The position numbers and the translations under genes were made by a program. A stretch of DNA of 64,000 bases from Zasmidium citrigriseum (lineage: Eukaryota > Ascomycota > Dothideomycetes > Mycosphaerellales > Mycosphaerellaceae), in NCBI GenBank assembly GCA_002786025.1, contig NHNW01000025.1, positions 1 through 64,000 of the forward strand, in the 5' to 3' direction. This document shows, in pieces, positions 10,727 through 22,338 of this stretch; the first letter of the stretch is position 1, and each line of letters opens with the position of its first letter. The notes beneath the pieces were generated by a model. That model was not told the DNA's origin. It made no database searches and was given only the letters and a program-made list of their open reading frames with translations.

Positions 10727-11618
10727 GGTGGGAGCTGGTGAGGATGGTCCAATCGAGGTGCTGGACAGCGCTCAAGGATGATGCTGAGCTTGCGGGCAAC
10801 GTCAGTTCGCTCAATGCTGGATTAATGATCTGATTTCAATCAATGCTCTGTCTTCAATCAAGTACAAGAGGAAAGCGGCTGCCTTGTGCGACCATCGCCA
10901 GCCTTCGCACTCCTCCGTGGCACGCTGGAGCTCGCTGCCAATCGCTGCCCCTCCGAGCAAGAAGGATTCCGCTCGGCGTCTGCAGGAACACGACCTGACG
11001 ACGCCCAAATCGGACTTCTCGAACATCTCGAAACCATGTCTGGACTTCGACGATGTCAAGCAAGCTCACGCGTGGTTACGAGTATGCGAGAGGAGGGAAT
11101 GGAGTACCCAAGAAGAGGAAAAGCTCTCCTCCAACCAAGTCCCTGACCCAAAGCTCGACCGAGCTCTCATATGACAAAATGATCCTATGAAGAACATACC
11201 ACCGCTGTCCAAACGAATACTGCTGATTGATGGAACTGGAATTGGTCGCTTCCTCAACCAAGATCTAGCTACTCCGCTCTTCCCCGGTCTGTGTCGTTGG
11301 CGATTTCCCTCCAAAGATTCCTCTTTCCGAGCAATACGAGCCGCCATGCCGCTTTTCACGTACGATTTCTTCACTTCCGATCTATCCAGGTGCTGTACTA
11401 CCACATTTCCTCATCGTCACTGGTCGGCCGAGACGCTCGACAAGCTGTGCGGGTCCTACCTTTGCGAGAAATGCGAGAGATATAACCACCTCGGACCTGG
11501 CGCATTCACTTGAGAAAGTCTCACACCAGCTCCAGACGTATAGACAGCTTTAAGTGCGGCTCTCTGCCACGTGGAAAGTCTCCAAGTACCTCCCTTCCTT
11601 CAAGATCGACAGAACGAC
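10727..11618. other. divergent intergenic region
   Basis: About 0.9 kb between the AAA ATPase (-) and the dehydrogenase (+). Frames of 60-112 codons overlap on both strands, several without an ATG start, and show no domains. It presumably carries both promoters. Confidence 0.4.
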
Positions 11619-12577
11619 ATGCCGTCCAAACACCAAGGGAGAACAGTCCTTGTGACGGGCGGAGGTGGAGGCTTGGGCCGCCAGATCGCAGAGAACTTCA
11701 TCAAAGAGGGTGCCAATGTGGTCATCTGCGATATCAACAAGCAGTTGCTGGCCGACTTCCATGAGAAAGTGACTTCTGCTCATCCGGGCAAGACTCTCGC
11801 TGTTGATTGCAACATTACCTCTGAGAAGGACCTTGATGAGCTATTCGAGCAGGCCGAGCAGAAGTTTGGTACTTTCGACTATGTTGTTAACTCCGCTGGC
11901 ATCATTGACAAGTTCACCGCTGCGGGAGATATCGAAATGGCCGATTGGAACCGAGTGATTGCTGTCAACCTGACGGCGCCGACGTTCATAACCAAGCGTG
12001 CGGTCAATGGATTTCTCAAGGCCGAGAAGAAGGGAGCCATTGTCAACATCGCCTCGGTCGCCAGCTTCAAGGGATTCGCCAATGGTAGGATTCTTGACAT
12101 CGAAGGCCATCTTCGAACGTGGAGCTGACTTCCTGAACAGGTGTTGCCTACACTGCGTCCAAGCACGGGCTTATCGGATTGACGAGGAACACGGCGGCGT
12201 ATTATCGATTGAAAGGCATCCGTTGCAACGCCATTGCCGCGGGCGCGATGCAGACAAACATCGGTAACGTTCTGGCCAGCGGCGACTTCAACATGGAGGG
12301 CATGCAGATGATGAAGCAAGCTTGTAAGTTTAGCAAACCGATCGCGGTCGAGAACATCTGGTGGCTGACCTGTCGCAGTCGGGGAATGGGAAGGCGCTCG
12401 CGTTGACCTGGATAAAATGGCCAACCTCGTGGCCTTCCTCTGCTCCGACGAGGCAGAATTCATCAACGGAGGTAAGTGAAAAGTCCAGCCGGCGGGCGAT
12501 ATGGTGCGAACGGAATGCTAATGCACTCTTCTCCTGCAGCAATGGTCACTGCAGATGGTGGAATCACGGCGAATTAA
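11619..12577 (+). CDS. short-chain dehydrogenase/reductase (SDR)
   Basis: Four exons, 11619-12084, 12141-12323, 12379-12471 and 12540-12577 (259 aa). The introns of 56, 55 and 68 nt are all GT-AG. I chose MPSKHQGRTVLVTGG as start because an upstream in-frame extension adds only a non-homologous stretch. Classical SDR features are present: TGGGGGLGRQIA dinucleotide loop, NSAG after strand 4, catalytic Ser in NIASVAS, and YTASK (Tyr-x3-Lys) at the start of exon 2. The protein ends VTADGGITAN, the usual SDR C-terminus. CDINK after strand 2 has Asp, suggesting NAD(H) preference (inference). A cytosolic oxidoreductase is expected; the substrate is unknown. Confidence 0.9.
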
Positions 12578-14533
12578 AGCAGCTGCTGTTGAGATAGTCC
12601 GTTGATTTAACCTCGTGGGCCAGTGGTCCAGGGCCACACTCGTTGAACAGGCATCAGACGGACTGCAGTGGAGTATCACGAGAGGGAGGCGTGGACGGCT
12701 GGGATGTTTGAGGGTGTTTTAATCCTGGTCAACACGCGTCCGAACGCATAGCTTGCAGCGGTGCTTGTGCAGTGCTTGTTTCTCCCTGCCTTTCGAAACG
12801 AGCTCGCCAACACCTTCGCGGCAGCTGGCCCGCGAGCTCTTAATCTGTACTAAACACCTACCTGGTCGCAGCTGTCCAGTGGCAGCGAGCTGATTGCGGC
12901 GTGGTCACCGACGGACTGCTTGCCGGCTAAATTGATAATGCAGGCCGCTTGCACAAGCAACGCCTCCGGGCGGCTGCCCCAGCTGTCTCCACAACCTTCT
13001 TTTCCGCACCAATTTACCCAGGCCACGGTAGAGGGGAGCAACGGCGCTTTCGAGAAAGATTGAAGGATCATGGATGCATCTGCTACCCGAAGTCCATCAA
13101 GCCGAAGGCCCGCTCGCGTGTGCCGATGCAGCATGCTGGTTCGACGGGGTCCTTCTCCGGGCCACGAAAAGAAGGCGCCCCGTTGTTTATGCTGCTGCTG
13201 CCGGCGGTGGAAATGGAATTGGGGATTGAGAACGGATGACGCTGCATGCGAGACGGCGGGCGAAGCGAATGGCTGTCGACTTCCGCTGGTGCGTGGCCCA
13301 CAAATTGTAAGACGCGGTCGCAGGCGTCTCCACGACCGAGCAATTTGGCACGCACACACGGGCACGGCGCCAGCGCTGCTCTTCTCATCTCCAGTCATCA
13401 ATTGGATTCGCAGGTGCGGTCGAAATTCGAATGGAGCGTTCATGCGGAGTCCGGAGCTGAGCCGCCGACGCCATCACCCGGCCCCATGCGCAATGACAAA
13501 TGTGGACGAAGTCTGTCTGCGAGGCCACGGCCATCACGATGCTTGAATGCGCCGCAGAGCGCGAGTGCTGCGTGGCATCGTCGCGACCAGGTCAGATCTC
13601 ACAGCGCGCGTCCAGCTCTACGTCTGCCCAGCAGCATCAGCAGGCTCACGCTCAGCGCTGGCCGGTACGTGTGAGCAAACAATTACAGGCACAACCGCAA
13701 ATCACGAAGAGAGTTCAGCCGCTTAGCCAGTTTGGATGCTTAGCTGCATTTCGACAGTGTTGGGTTTGACGTCGTCTGGCAGAGCTCCTCATTCCATCAT
13801 CACGCCCACGACCTCTGATCTGCCGCCAGCCCTCTTCCGCAGCCGACCGGTGCGGGCTCTCTCACAGATGCTGGAGGGCGCATCACGATGGGATCTCCTC
13901 GGTCTTGCAGCCGACGCTGGGTCCTTCTTTTTCGTGGTGTCAAGGTGTTCCTGTGTACTGGATGGCTTGAGATGAAGCATCGAGGCGGTTCTGTGCAACG
14001 CTCGCTAGAACCGCGAGCTACCGGCTAACCAGCGCCCTCACATCTCACCTCACCGCGGTCATCAGACAAAAGCATCCGCTGCAGGCCAGCTGCTCCCATC
14101 TGCGAATGGCAGCGCAAAGTGCTCATTTGCCGAGCGTGTTGCTCCCTCCGCGCCATTGGCCCGTCCCCATACCCATCCGCCAGTAGCTCCTCTGGAGACG
14201 GCAGCTGGCAAGGGAATTGACCCCACATACCGCGCCAGGTGATTGACCGACTGTATCGATGGCGGAAGGATGTTCATCGTCGTGTGCCTAGCCTAGTAGC
14301 CTGCGTCGACCGCACCATCACGGGCCCCCTCGTCCGCCCTGCTAGCTTGACTATATAGGTAGGGGTGGGTGACGCTCTGCACCCTTTGGTGCTACTCTCA
14401 CTTGTCGTATCTTGTGCTTGCATCCCTCACAAGTCGCAACTCACTCTTCGAGGCTTTGCAGAGCAGGCCTGTCCCAGACATCGATCCTTGTTGATAGATC
14501 TACCCACACATCGACAGCACTCCAACAATCACC
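12578..14533. other. long intergenic region upstream of the acetate-transporter-like gene
   Basis: Nearly 2 kb, GC-rich, with frames up to 197 codons on both strands that mirror each other and have no recognisable domain. I see no gene. The last 200 bases carry a TATA-like box and a CT-rich leader before the transporter, so this is most likely its extended promoter. Confidence 0.45.
14351..14358 (+). promoter_or_regulatory. TATA-like box
   Basis: CTATATAG lies about 175 bases upstream of the transporter ATG. A G-rich GGGGTGGGTG and then a pyrimidine-rich stretch follow it. The position fits a fungal core promoter with a leader of about 140 nt (inference). Confidence 0.5.
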
Positions 14534-15587
14534 ATGTCTGCTCACGACCACAAGGACGAGTCGGACCATATCAATGGCACCAACGGCACCGCCTCTCACG
14601 ACCACGCGAAGCAGCGCAAGCCGTACGACTACGGCGGCAACCCGCTCGCGCACATCAACACCGGCGACTCTGCCCGTCTGCAAGCCTTCGGTGGTTCCCT
14701 GCAGCCGGGTCTCTACAAGGTCGACACCAAGTCCAACATCGCGAACCCAGCTCCTCTCGGTCTCTGCGGTTTCGCCCTGACGACCTTCCTCCTCTCATGC
14801 ATCAACTTGGGAACTCGTGGCCTCAGTGAGCCCAACATCGTCATCGGTGCTGCTTTCGCGTACGGTGGTCTCTGCCAGCTTCTCGCCGGCATGTGGTACG
14901 TCAATGATAATGAACAACTCGATTGATGAAGCATCAATTTTGACTAATTCGCGTCAAACAGGGAAATGGCTGTTGGAAACACTTTCGGTGCTACTGCTCT
15001 CTCGTCGTACGGTGGCTTCTGGATCGGCACTGCGATCGTCTTGACTCCAGGCGGTTTCAGAGTCATTTCGACGCTCGAAGAGAACGGCCCTGCACCATTT
15101 TACAACTCTTTCGGTCTATACTTGATGGTATGTTTTGTCGAAATCAATGGGAAAGGTACATTATCTGACGAAAATACAGGGCTGGTTCATCTTCACGTTC
15201 CTCTTGCTCATCCTGACCCTCCGATCGACCGTTGCCTTCTTCTTCCTCTTCTTCACGCTGGATCTCGCGTTCTTGATGTTGGGTATCGCGTACCTCGACT
15301 ACTCTGGCGACACCGTGATGACCGCCGCACCAAACACCGCTTGTCTCCGAGCTGGTGGTGCTTTCGGTATCATAGCTGCTTTCGCCGCTTGGTAAGACGA
15401 AAACACATCGACTAAATAATCCCACACATGCTAACAACTTTTCAGGTACAACGCCTTCGCCGGTATGGCCGATTCGAGCAACTCCTTCTTCGTCGTCCCC
15501 GTCGCCCACTTCCCATGGTCCGAGAAGGGCCGCGAGAGGCGCGGAAAAGTCGACAACAGCGAGGCTCGCGCTGAGCAGTCCGTCTAA
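14534..15587 (+). CDS. GPR1/FUN34/YaaH family acetate (ammonia) transporter
   Basis: Four exons, 14534-14895, 14962-15127, 15180-15391 and 15446-15587 (293 aa). The introns of 66, 52 and 54 nt are GT-AG. A hydrophilic, His/Asn-rich N-terminus leads to the family signature NPAPLGLCGFALTTF, followed by about six transmembrane helices (for example IGAAFAYGGLCQLLAGMW, FIFTFLLLILTLRSTVAFFF, LDLAFLMLGIAYLD). The short cytosolic tail ends AEQSV. Family members (yeast Ady2/Ato1, Yarrowia Gpr1, Aspergillus AcpA) act at the plasma membrane in acetate uptake or ammonium export. Which of these applies here is not decided by sequence. In A. nidulans the homologue is induced by acetate; a similar control is possible given the long upstream region. 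Confidence 0.92.
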
Positions 15588-16544
15588 GGAGAAGATGAAG
15601 ATGCTCGACTCAGGATGTTGATATAATAATACACTCCCCAGGAATTGTCAACCCAGAGATACCCATACCAGTCATTTTATAACGAATTGGAGAGACTTAT
15701 TAATACTTCATCTATCCACTTCGCTTCTCACAGAACCCTCAGTCACTACTTCCCTCTCATCCTGCAAACCAGCACCGCGAAACGACGCGACCAAAGCTCT
15801 CGCACTCCGAATCTCATCAGATGCACGAACCCAGCCGCTGACGTGCTCGAAAGCAACCACATGCAACTCGTCCAAACAAGCTCCGAGCTTCCTCCACACT
15901 CCCCAACAATTTGAGTTTGGCACCGGGCGCAGAAAGCTTTCCCCAGGAAATCGGACCACAATCGTGAGCGATCCTTCTGAGCGGATTCCGAGGTCTTGCT
16001 CGCTCGCGTTGGTCAGCAATCAGCAATCCTCGCGCAAAGAGCCCTTCCCTACTGTTACAATATGCCTTGTTCTGAGATGAGACTTGGATGTCGTGGACGA
16101 CTAAACGAAGGGACACGCATTGTTCAACAACACAAGACAACACACAAGACTGACAAGACAAAGATTGCGAGGTCACTGCCGTGTGATCCGTCTTCAGGAA
16201 GAAAGGAGACGCTTTGCCTTCTTTGCGATATCGCTGTCTTTTGCTGGACGACTCCTGCAGTAGTCTTTTCGGCTCCACTACTTCACGCTCTGCGACATCA
16301 ATCCTGTGTCTGTATCGGTCAGCGTAGCAGACATGCATTCCTCCTTCCTGTCGTTTGGGCGGGCGAGAGTGGGCATTGAGGATTGGGGAGGAAAAGTGTC
16401 TTGAGCGTGGAGCGAGACGGACACAGCATCCAGCTGCGTTCGTGGCCTCTCTCGCTGAGGACTTTGACCAATTGCACAGGTAGGAGAACCCGCTCTTTCA
16501 CATGCTCTAGCTCTATGTTTCCTCTTACGTTCTACCCATCACCA
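15588..16544. other. convergent intergenic region
   Basis: About 0.95 kb between converging genes. It probably contains both 3' UTRs. Frames up to 173 codons have no domain features. Confidence 0.4.
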
Positions 16545-17297
16545 TCACCTCCTCAAAAACCCCACCCCCTCAACAGGAACATACCCCCTAACCTCCACCC
16601 TCCTCATACTCTCCCTCTCACTCATAAAAGCCCCCGCAAAGATCTGATTCCCTCGAAACGTCTGCCACGCCCTCTCATTCCTCCACCGCGAAAACACTCT
16701 CACCAGACAAACATCCTCGACGCTCTGCAAGACGATAAAACTCCAACACTCCGGTACATTCCGCTCCGCCTCATTCGCAACGAATTTCAGGGCGCGTAGG
16801 ACGGATCTCCGTGCTTTGGGGCTGTGGCACCAGACGCGGAGATCGATCCATCGTTCGTCGGACGAGGGTGGTGGAGGTGGTGATGGGGAGTCGAGGTTGC
16901 GGTCGAGGAACCCCGCCACCTCTTCGAAAGGCGCGATGTCGATGGGTCCGAGGGCGACGTACGGCACGTCTGGAGAGAGTAGGGAGGCATTGAGTTGGGA
17001 GGATTTGAGGTGAATGTCGTAGAGATCGTGGCAGTTGTCGTAGCCTTCGAAGGCGAGGATGCTCGTGGTTAGGGGTTTACGGCGGCCGTATTCGAGCGGC
17101 ACGCCGAAGTAAAAGGTTTTCGTTGTGGGCTCGGAGTCGTTGACGTATTGGACGAATTCGGGGAATGTTGCAAGCCACTGGAGAGTACATGGTATGCTCA
17201 GCTATGTGTTTTCGTTGTCTGGAGACAGAGTAGGTGTACGCACCTTATCGTACCCTCCTGGTTGCAAGGCAATGTCCGAGTAGACGTAGAAGCCCAT
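16545..17297 (-). CDS. ABM-like dimeric alpha/beta-barrel protein
   Basis: Two exons on the complement, 17244-17297 and 16545-17177, with a 66-nt GT-AG intron (228 aa). The start is ATG 17297 (MGFYVYSDIALQPGGYDK). The second exon continues WLATFPEFVQYVNDSEPTT.. FYFGVPLEYG. A second half (IDLRVWCHSPKARRSVLRAL.. CWSFIVLQS..LVRVFSRWRNERAWQTF) repeats the strand-helix-strand pattern. The layout resembles two antibiotic-biosynthesis-monooxygenase (ABM) / dimeric alpha-beta-barrel units in tandem, separated by a Pro-rich loop (SPSPPPPPSSDE). Such fungal proteins are of unknown activity, so an oxygenase role is only a possibility. No signal peptide is seen. Confidence 0.75.
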
Positions 17298-18167
17298 CTT
17301 CCTCTTGTTTCTCCTTGCCCTATGTCAAGACATTTTTCCTGCCTTCCTTTTAGACAGCAGCTGGCTAGATCGCCGTTATCGATGCCCATGTACTAGCACC
17401 GCCATTATCTCAAGGTTAGAAATCACACAACCTTGAAGGACATGTGCGATGGCTAGGGTTCGGGCATGACTCTCTCTCCAATCTCGCAGCTCGGATTAAG
17501 TCGCAATGCTTGGGTCGGTGGTGATCCGGCGACCACGTTTACCGGTAGTAGCGGTAGACGGCGAATATCGTGGCCTGTCTCGAATGTCTCACTGGCTGCT
17601 GGTGCTATAAACGCCAACCATGCTGCGTTGAGAGGATGGACGATATGTTCAACATGACAAATTTGAAGCTGATCGTGAAGCTCATTATCCACAGAGAAAG
17701 ATCTTGAACTTTCTTGGCATTCCATTTCGAGACAGAGAATGTGAGGTATGTCAAGGAAGGAGTGGAAGAGAAGTCGCACCTGCCGTGGGGGCAAGGCAGA
17801 GCTGCAGGGAAAGTGGAGACATTGATGAGCAAAAAGGCAGGAGGTGAGCTCCAATTGTGGTGATCTTTGAACCACACTTCATTCAATCAATTCTATCACG
17901 ACATACTTCTCAAAAGGTATTGTTTTTGAGTAGTTTTGGGGTATCTTTGGTTTGCCGCAAATGCCAGATCAAGCCTGTGAGGGCCGTTGTCTTCCTGTCT
18001 TCCCGATCCAAATTGTGCCTTGTCCTTTAACTCCGACCAGAACCCTTGCAATTCATTCCGATACTCTCAGTCTCTTGCATTCTGGTCTCGCCCAAACACC
18101 TAGTCAATGCCGTCGTTACTCATACATCCTTTCCTCCCAGCGAAAAGAAGTTGTTCAAAAGAATGGT
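17298..18167. other. intergenic, no convincing gene
   Basis: About 0.87 kb between the ABM-like gene start and the stop of the small 71-residue gene, both on the minus strand. A 140-codon minus-strand frame (17453-17875) and short plus-strand frames show no motif. Confidence 0.4.
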
Positions 18168-18434
18168 CTATAGCCACTTGTTGCCGTACGAGCTGCCTCT
18201 CGTCGTGGGCTCGTCATCGGTGTTTGGGCCTGATGGTTTGTGGACGACGACGACTTGCGGTTGCTTGTAGTTGGGGCTGCTGCGGCGAGAGCTGCCCGAG
18301 CTGCACTGATCGGACGGGTAGTAGGCACCTTGAAGAATGTTAGACAGCGAATACGATCACTTAGAACGGGCACACATACCCTCTGAGCCGAAGGTGCTGC
18401 CCTTGCGGAGCTTGTAGCTGTCTCCCTTTGCCAT
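18168..18434 (-). CDS. small hydrophilic protein, unknown function
   Basis: Two exons on the complement, 18380-18434 and 18168-18328, with a 51-nt intron (GTATGT..TTCAAG). The 71-residue protein begins MAKGDSYKLRKGSTFGSEGAYYP and ends SSYGNKWL. It is rich in Ser, Lys and Tyr, with a short VVVVHKPSGP segment and no membrane helix or signal peptide. ATG 18434 is the first AUG downstream of the TATA box at 18771-18783; the intervening leader contains none. The same frame stays open for 50 further codons upstream, back to CTG 18584. That extension is Lys/Glu/Asn/Pro-rich, like genuine coding sequence, so a longer form starting at a non-AUG codon is possible. The family is not recognised; resemblance to small stress or conidiation proteins is only an impression. 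Confidence 0.6.
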
Positions 18435-21400
18435 TTCGTTGTTGGAGTCTGCTTGCTCTTTGGCAGTAGTGTCGTTGGTGGGTTCCACTGGCTTCTTTGC
18501 CTCTTCGGGTATTTTGGAGTCTCGTTTGTTGGTGGGTTGTTCCTTGACTTTGTTGTCCTGCGGCGTGGATGTGTTGTCCGCCAGAGGTAAGAAGATCGAT
18601 CAGGTCAACCACAGAGGGTCGACGAGGTTGGTAAGTGGTGGTGGATTTGAAGGTTGAAGTGGTTCAGCAAGGGATAGACCGGCTATCGATGTTGTTGATG
18701 TTGAATGGAGAGGTGGTCGATGGCGATGAAACAGTTGTGATGAGAGGAAGAGAGAGGTGCAGGAGGGGAGTATTTATATAAAGTCAAGACCACGTTATAG
18801 GCGGCCTACAGGCGGCATCATCGCAGGGCGAACCCTTGGGGTGGGCTGTCATGGCGAAGCCTCCCTCTCAGGCCCCAGGGCGGCCTCTAACATCGCGGCC
18901 GTTGGGGTGTCGAGGCTTAGCACGGAAGGCCGCCAGGCAGCGTCGCAAGGAAGAAGCGCTGAAACATCCGTAATGGAGTAAAGTGACTCACCAAAACACT
19001 CTCGAAGCAGCATTGGAGCCTTCGGGCTGCGTCGAGACGGCAGCGGTTTGCGTGATGCGAACGGCTGCATTCCACTCCGCCGGCGCTGGGCTGCAGGCAC
19101 GGCGGCGTCATGATTCGGCCCAGCCTGCTGCTCCAACGCAGGACACTCGTGGGTGCATACGTAACTCGCAGCGTGCAGCAGATTGGGAGCGGTGCCTTGC
19201 TGGACAGGGCGAGACACCGATTGGCGACCTGCGACACTGCGACCGTGTTTGGGCGAGTCGGAGGCATCGGCGAGAGGACAGTCAGGAGACGAGCAGCGAA
19301 CGGACACCCGCCTCACTTCTGCGCCTCGCCCTCGGCCGGCACCTGGAAGCTGGAAGTTGGATGATGCCTGCGGTGACGAGATGGCCAACGTCGCTTAGGC
19401 ACATGATTTCCCAGTGCGGTCGCGTAGGGAAGGGCGAAGGCAGAACTGGCAGCTTGTTGTTCCTCGCGGACAGTCTGAAGCGTCGTTCAGCCAATCGCCC
19501 CTCCAAGAAATCACCATTGGCCCGTGCCTTCCCATGCTATTTCTGGTTAGTCGCGTAGGTTCTCCAAGCAGACTGAACGTCGCCCCCAACTCCGACGTCA
19601 GCAGTCACACCCTCGCTGCACGCGACATCATCTCGCCCCTTTGCAACACGTCGCCGCCATCATCAAGCAGGCGGCATTTACAGCTTCGTCTGGGCGAACA
19701 TCTGGGCGGCCAGAGGCAATGCCGCCTCCATTCTCGGCCCCCTGGCGAACAGGCGGCGAGAATGGAAAAGCCTCCCACGTCGCGATTACTATTGTGTTTG
19801 GAGCCCAACGGAGGCAAACGCCAGCATGACCCGGCGGCCCAAGCATAATCTCTCGCAAGTCCACGAAGCTTCTCCTTTGCCGCAACCATCAACGAGATGA
19901 CAGGAGGATGGTGTTGGTTGCCCGGTGGAAATGCTGATGATGACCAGGATATGTGGTCGTAGCCTGGAACTCAGCGGCCACGAGACGCAGGAACGCTTCC
20001 AACCACCAACCATCTCACGTTGCACCCGAATCGCTCAGCCATTGTCACATGTGCCGGCTTTAGTGAGAGACCTCTACGAATACAGCGGCAAGCTCTCATT
20101 CCGTTCAGCGCCGTCAACAACATCACATGCCGCGTGACCATGCGTCTTCGCTGCTGCCCAAGGCACATCATTCTTCGAGCTTCGTATCCACTGGCTGGTA
20201 TCTCTTTTGAGCGATATGCTTGGGCAGCACGTCATTCCGCCGTCTCTGTACAGACTCCAATGAATGCGCTGGAACAGCATAGCCTGCGAGCTCTCGTCGA
20301 GATGTTCGATAAGACAATAATCGCTCATCTCAAAGCAGTCCTCGCCCATGTCAGGAGATCAAACCATAGCTCCGATGGAGACGGTGAGGCCAACATCTTG
20401 TCCGGTTCTGTCAGCGCCCAACGTAGCCCGAGAGCTATGGTCATGCTGGTATGTTCTCTGGTCAGCAGCCAACACGAGGCCAGGCGAACTGCTCAACGCT
20501 CACTACGCCGAAGGCATGCCTCAGTGGACCGATTGTACGCTTCCTTGCCATTCGCTGCCTGATTTCAATTTGCCCCGGAGTCTTTGCCCGCTGCATAGCT
20601 GCCTCATTGCCGCCGGCGTTAGGCATCACATTCGTGAGAATCTTAAACCTCAGTGGACTGGACGATGGGCATTCAGATTGCGGTCATTGATCGAGGATGA
20701 CAATGGCAAGAGATGCTTGTTGCTTGACTCCACGCCCGAGATCCGATTCTTGTTCATTCGAGTGCTTTGGAACCTTCATGGCAGACTGCGTATGACGGAT
20801 GGCTTTCGAAAGTCAGCAGGATTCCACTCGACTCGAAAGACACCCATCCTGACGATGCTTACATCTGACGCTGCGGCAGTATCACGATTGCCGTTCGGAA
20901 AAGACTGGCGAAGTTCAGAGCCAACAAATTGAAGGCAGTACCTTCAACACCAACGTCCACCCACATCCAGAAGCCGAGTCAGAGACGAGCGGGCGTCAAT
21001 CTTCAAGCGAGCAAGACTACAATGCAAGCACGTGCACGACACCAGACTTGACAGCGCCGACTTGAAGAACACAAGACGTTTATCAAAGATCATTCGAGCA
21101 AGCAAGGTCGCGCACGACTCCAGACGCCTCTAGCCCTTCGATCGACGTTCTCCAAGTTGGGAAGCCTCTTGAACACACATTTTGCAAACTTGGACAAGTT
21201 GCGTATTAGCCCAGCTCTGGGTCTTTCTCACGATCACCCTGGGATCATACGGACTGGTTTCTCGCTATGTAGTGAGCAGGCTATATCGACGTCCGATGTT
21301 GACCTGCCAAGTTCAGATCAGGAACATGACGCGGCGTCAATCGCTTCAATAGCTTCGAGCTCTGTTTCGTGCCACTGGTTGGATGCACCCCTATGCAAAG

Positions 21401-22338
21401 AACGAAGTCATGCGCTAGCAACGACTCAGTAAGGCTTGATTCCCGAAAGAGTCATACTACATCAAGATCTGACACTGGCGAGCGGCCGAACAGCCTTCTG
21501 TTCTTTTGAAGAGCCTGTGCGCATTCGTTTGGCTCATGGGAAATACATACATGTTCACAGAATGGTCTCGAGGAACCTTCCGAGGTAATGAACACGCTAT
21601 CTTCCAGACAAAGCCACTGGACCTCTAAAGACCAGCCTCGCCACCGATCGATGCTCCAAGTCTGGCTGAACACACACATGAGATAAAAGTCCCAATCCGT
21701 AGGAGGTATGGTGTGCGAGCCGCAGGCCAAACTCAGGAAGACTCAACGAATAGTACGTCTTCTGTGCTCTCATCTGCATTTTCCATTGGTTGGCAACCTG
21801 CGTCCATTCAGAGACCGAATGAACGCCCACCATCCGGTCACCCCGGCCCGATGGACGTGCTTCACGGATAGCTGCTTCAGCGTCTCAGGCCATGCAGGTA
21901 TCCATACTACCTCACCGAAAGCGTTCATGGCCAGACGAACTTGCCCTTTCGGACATCCTCGATGGATTGGTGCTGAAAATGTTTCCAGATTCGCTGTGGC
22001 TGTTCTCATCGCTGGACCCGGATCGATCGTGCTCTCCGCGTTCTCGCCCAGGCCTTGAGTCCTTGACTGACTCTCCATGTGGGCACGCGACAGCCATGGC
22101 GTCCTGTTACTCTTCCGGTTCCGGTGGAAGTGTGGCGACACATTGTAATAATGGTTCTGTCAAGGGGAGGACAGACGCCAGCTTCACCAATTTTAAAAGA
22201 AGCTGGCCCTTCATCGAAATTTCGTAAGTACTTCGTCGCCGTCACTGCGGCGGCAGTATCCATTCGTTGTCATCACATTTGCGTCGTCTCATTCTCTCAT
22301 CCCTCAAGTCTTCGTTCTTTCTCAAAGCACATCGCACC
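18435..22338. other. 3.9 kb gene-poor region
   Basis: The largest empty stretch in the window. It is fairly GC-rich, with overlapping frames of 140-194 codons on both strands (for example 18983-19558 +, 20348-20932 +, 18849-19388 -). Their compositions are Arg/Ser/Pro/Cys-heavy and show no domain, start context or splice continuity that I could support. It shows no AT-rich signature of RIP, no terminal repeats and no transposase or reverse-transcriptase motif. The right end should hold the promoter of the hydrolase gene. Confidence 0.4.
18771..18783 (-). promoter_or_regulatory. TATA box for the small 71-residue gene
   Basis: On the minus strand this reads CTTTATATAAATA, close to the TATA consensus, about 340 bases upstream of the first AUG (18434). 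The sequence after it is CT-rich (CTCCCCTCCTGCACCTCTCT), as in many fungal leaders. Confidence 0.6.

Noticed and set aside
12850..13443. 197-residue minus-strand frame in the long gap before the acetate transporter
   Set aside because: A plus-strand frame of similar quality overlaps it; neither shows motifs or splice continuity.
20348..20932. 194-residue plus frame in the gene-poor island
   Set aside because: No recognisable domain, mixed Trp/Cys/Arg composition, and no supporting splice sites or promoter.
18435..22338. Possible transposon or RIP-degraded repeat
   Set aside because: No terminal repeats, no transposase or polymerase motifs, and the base composition is not AT-rich.
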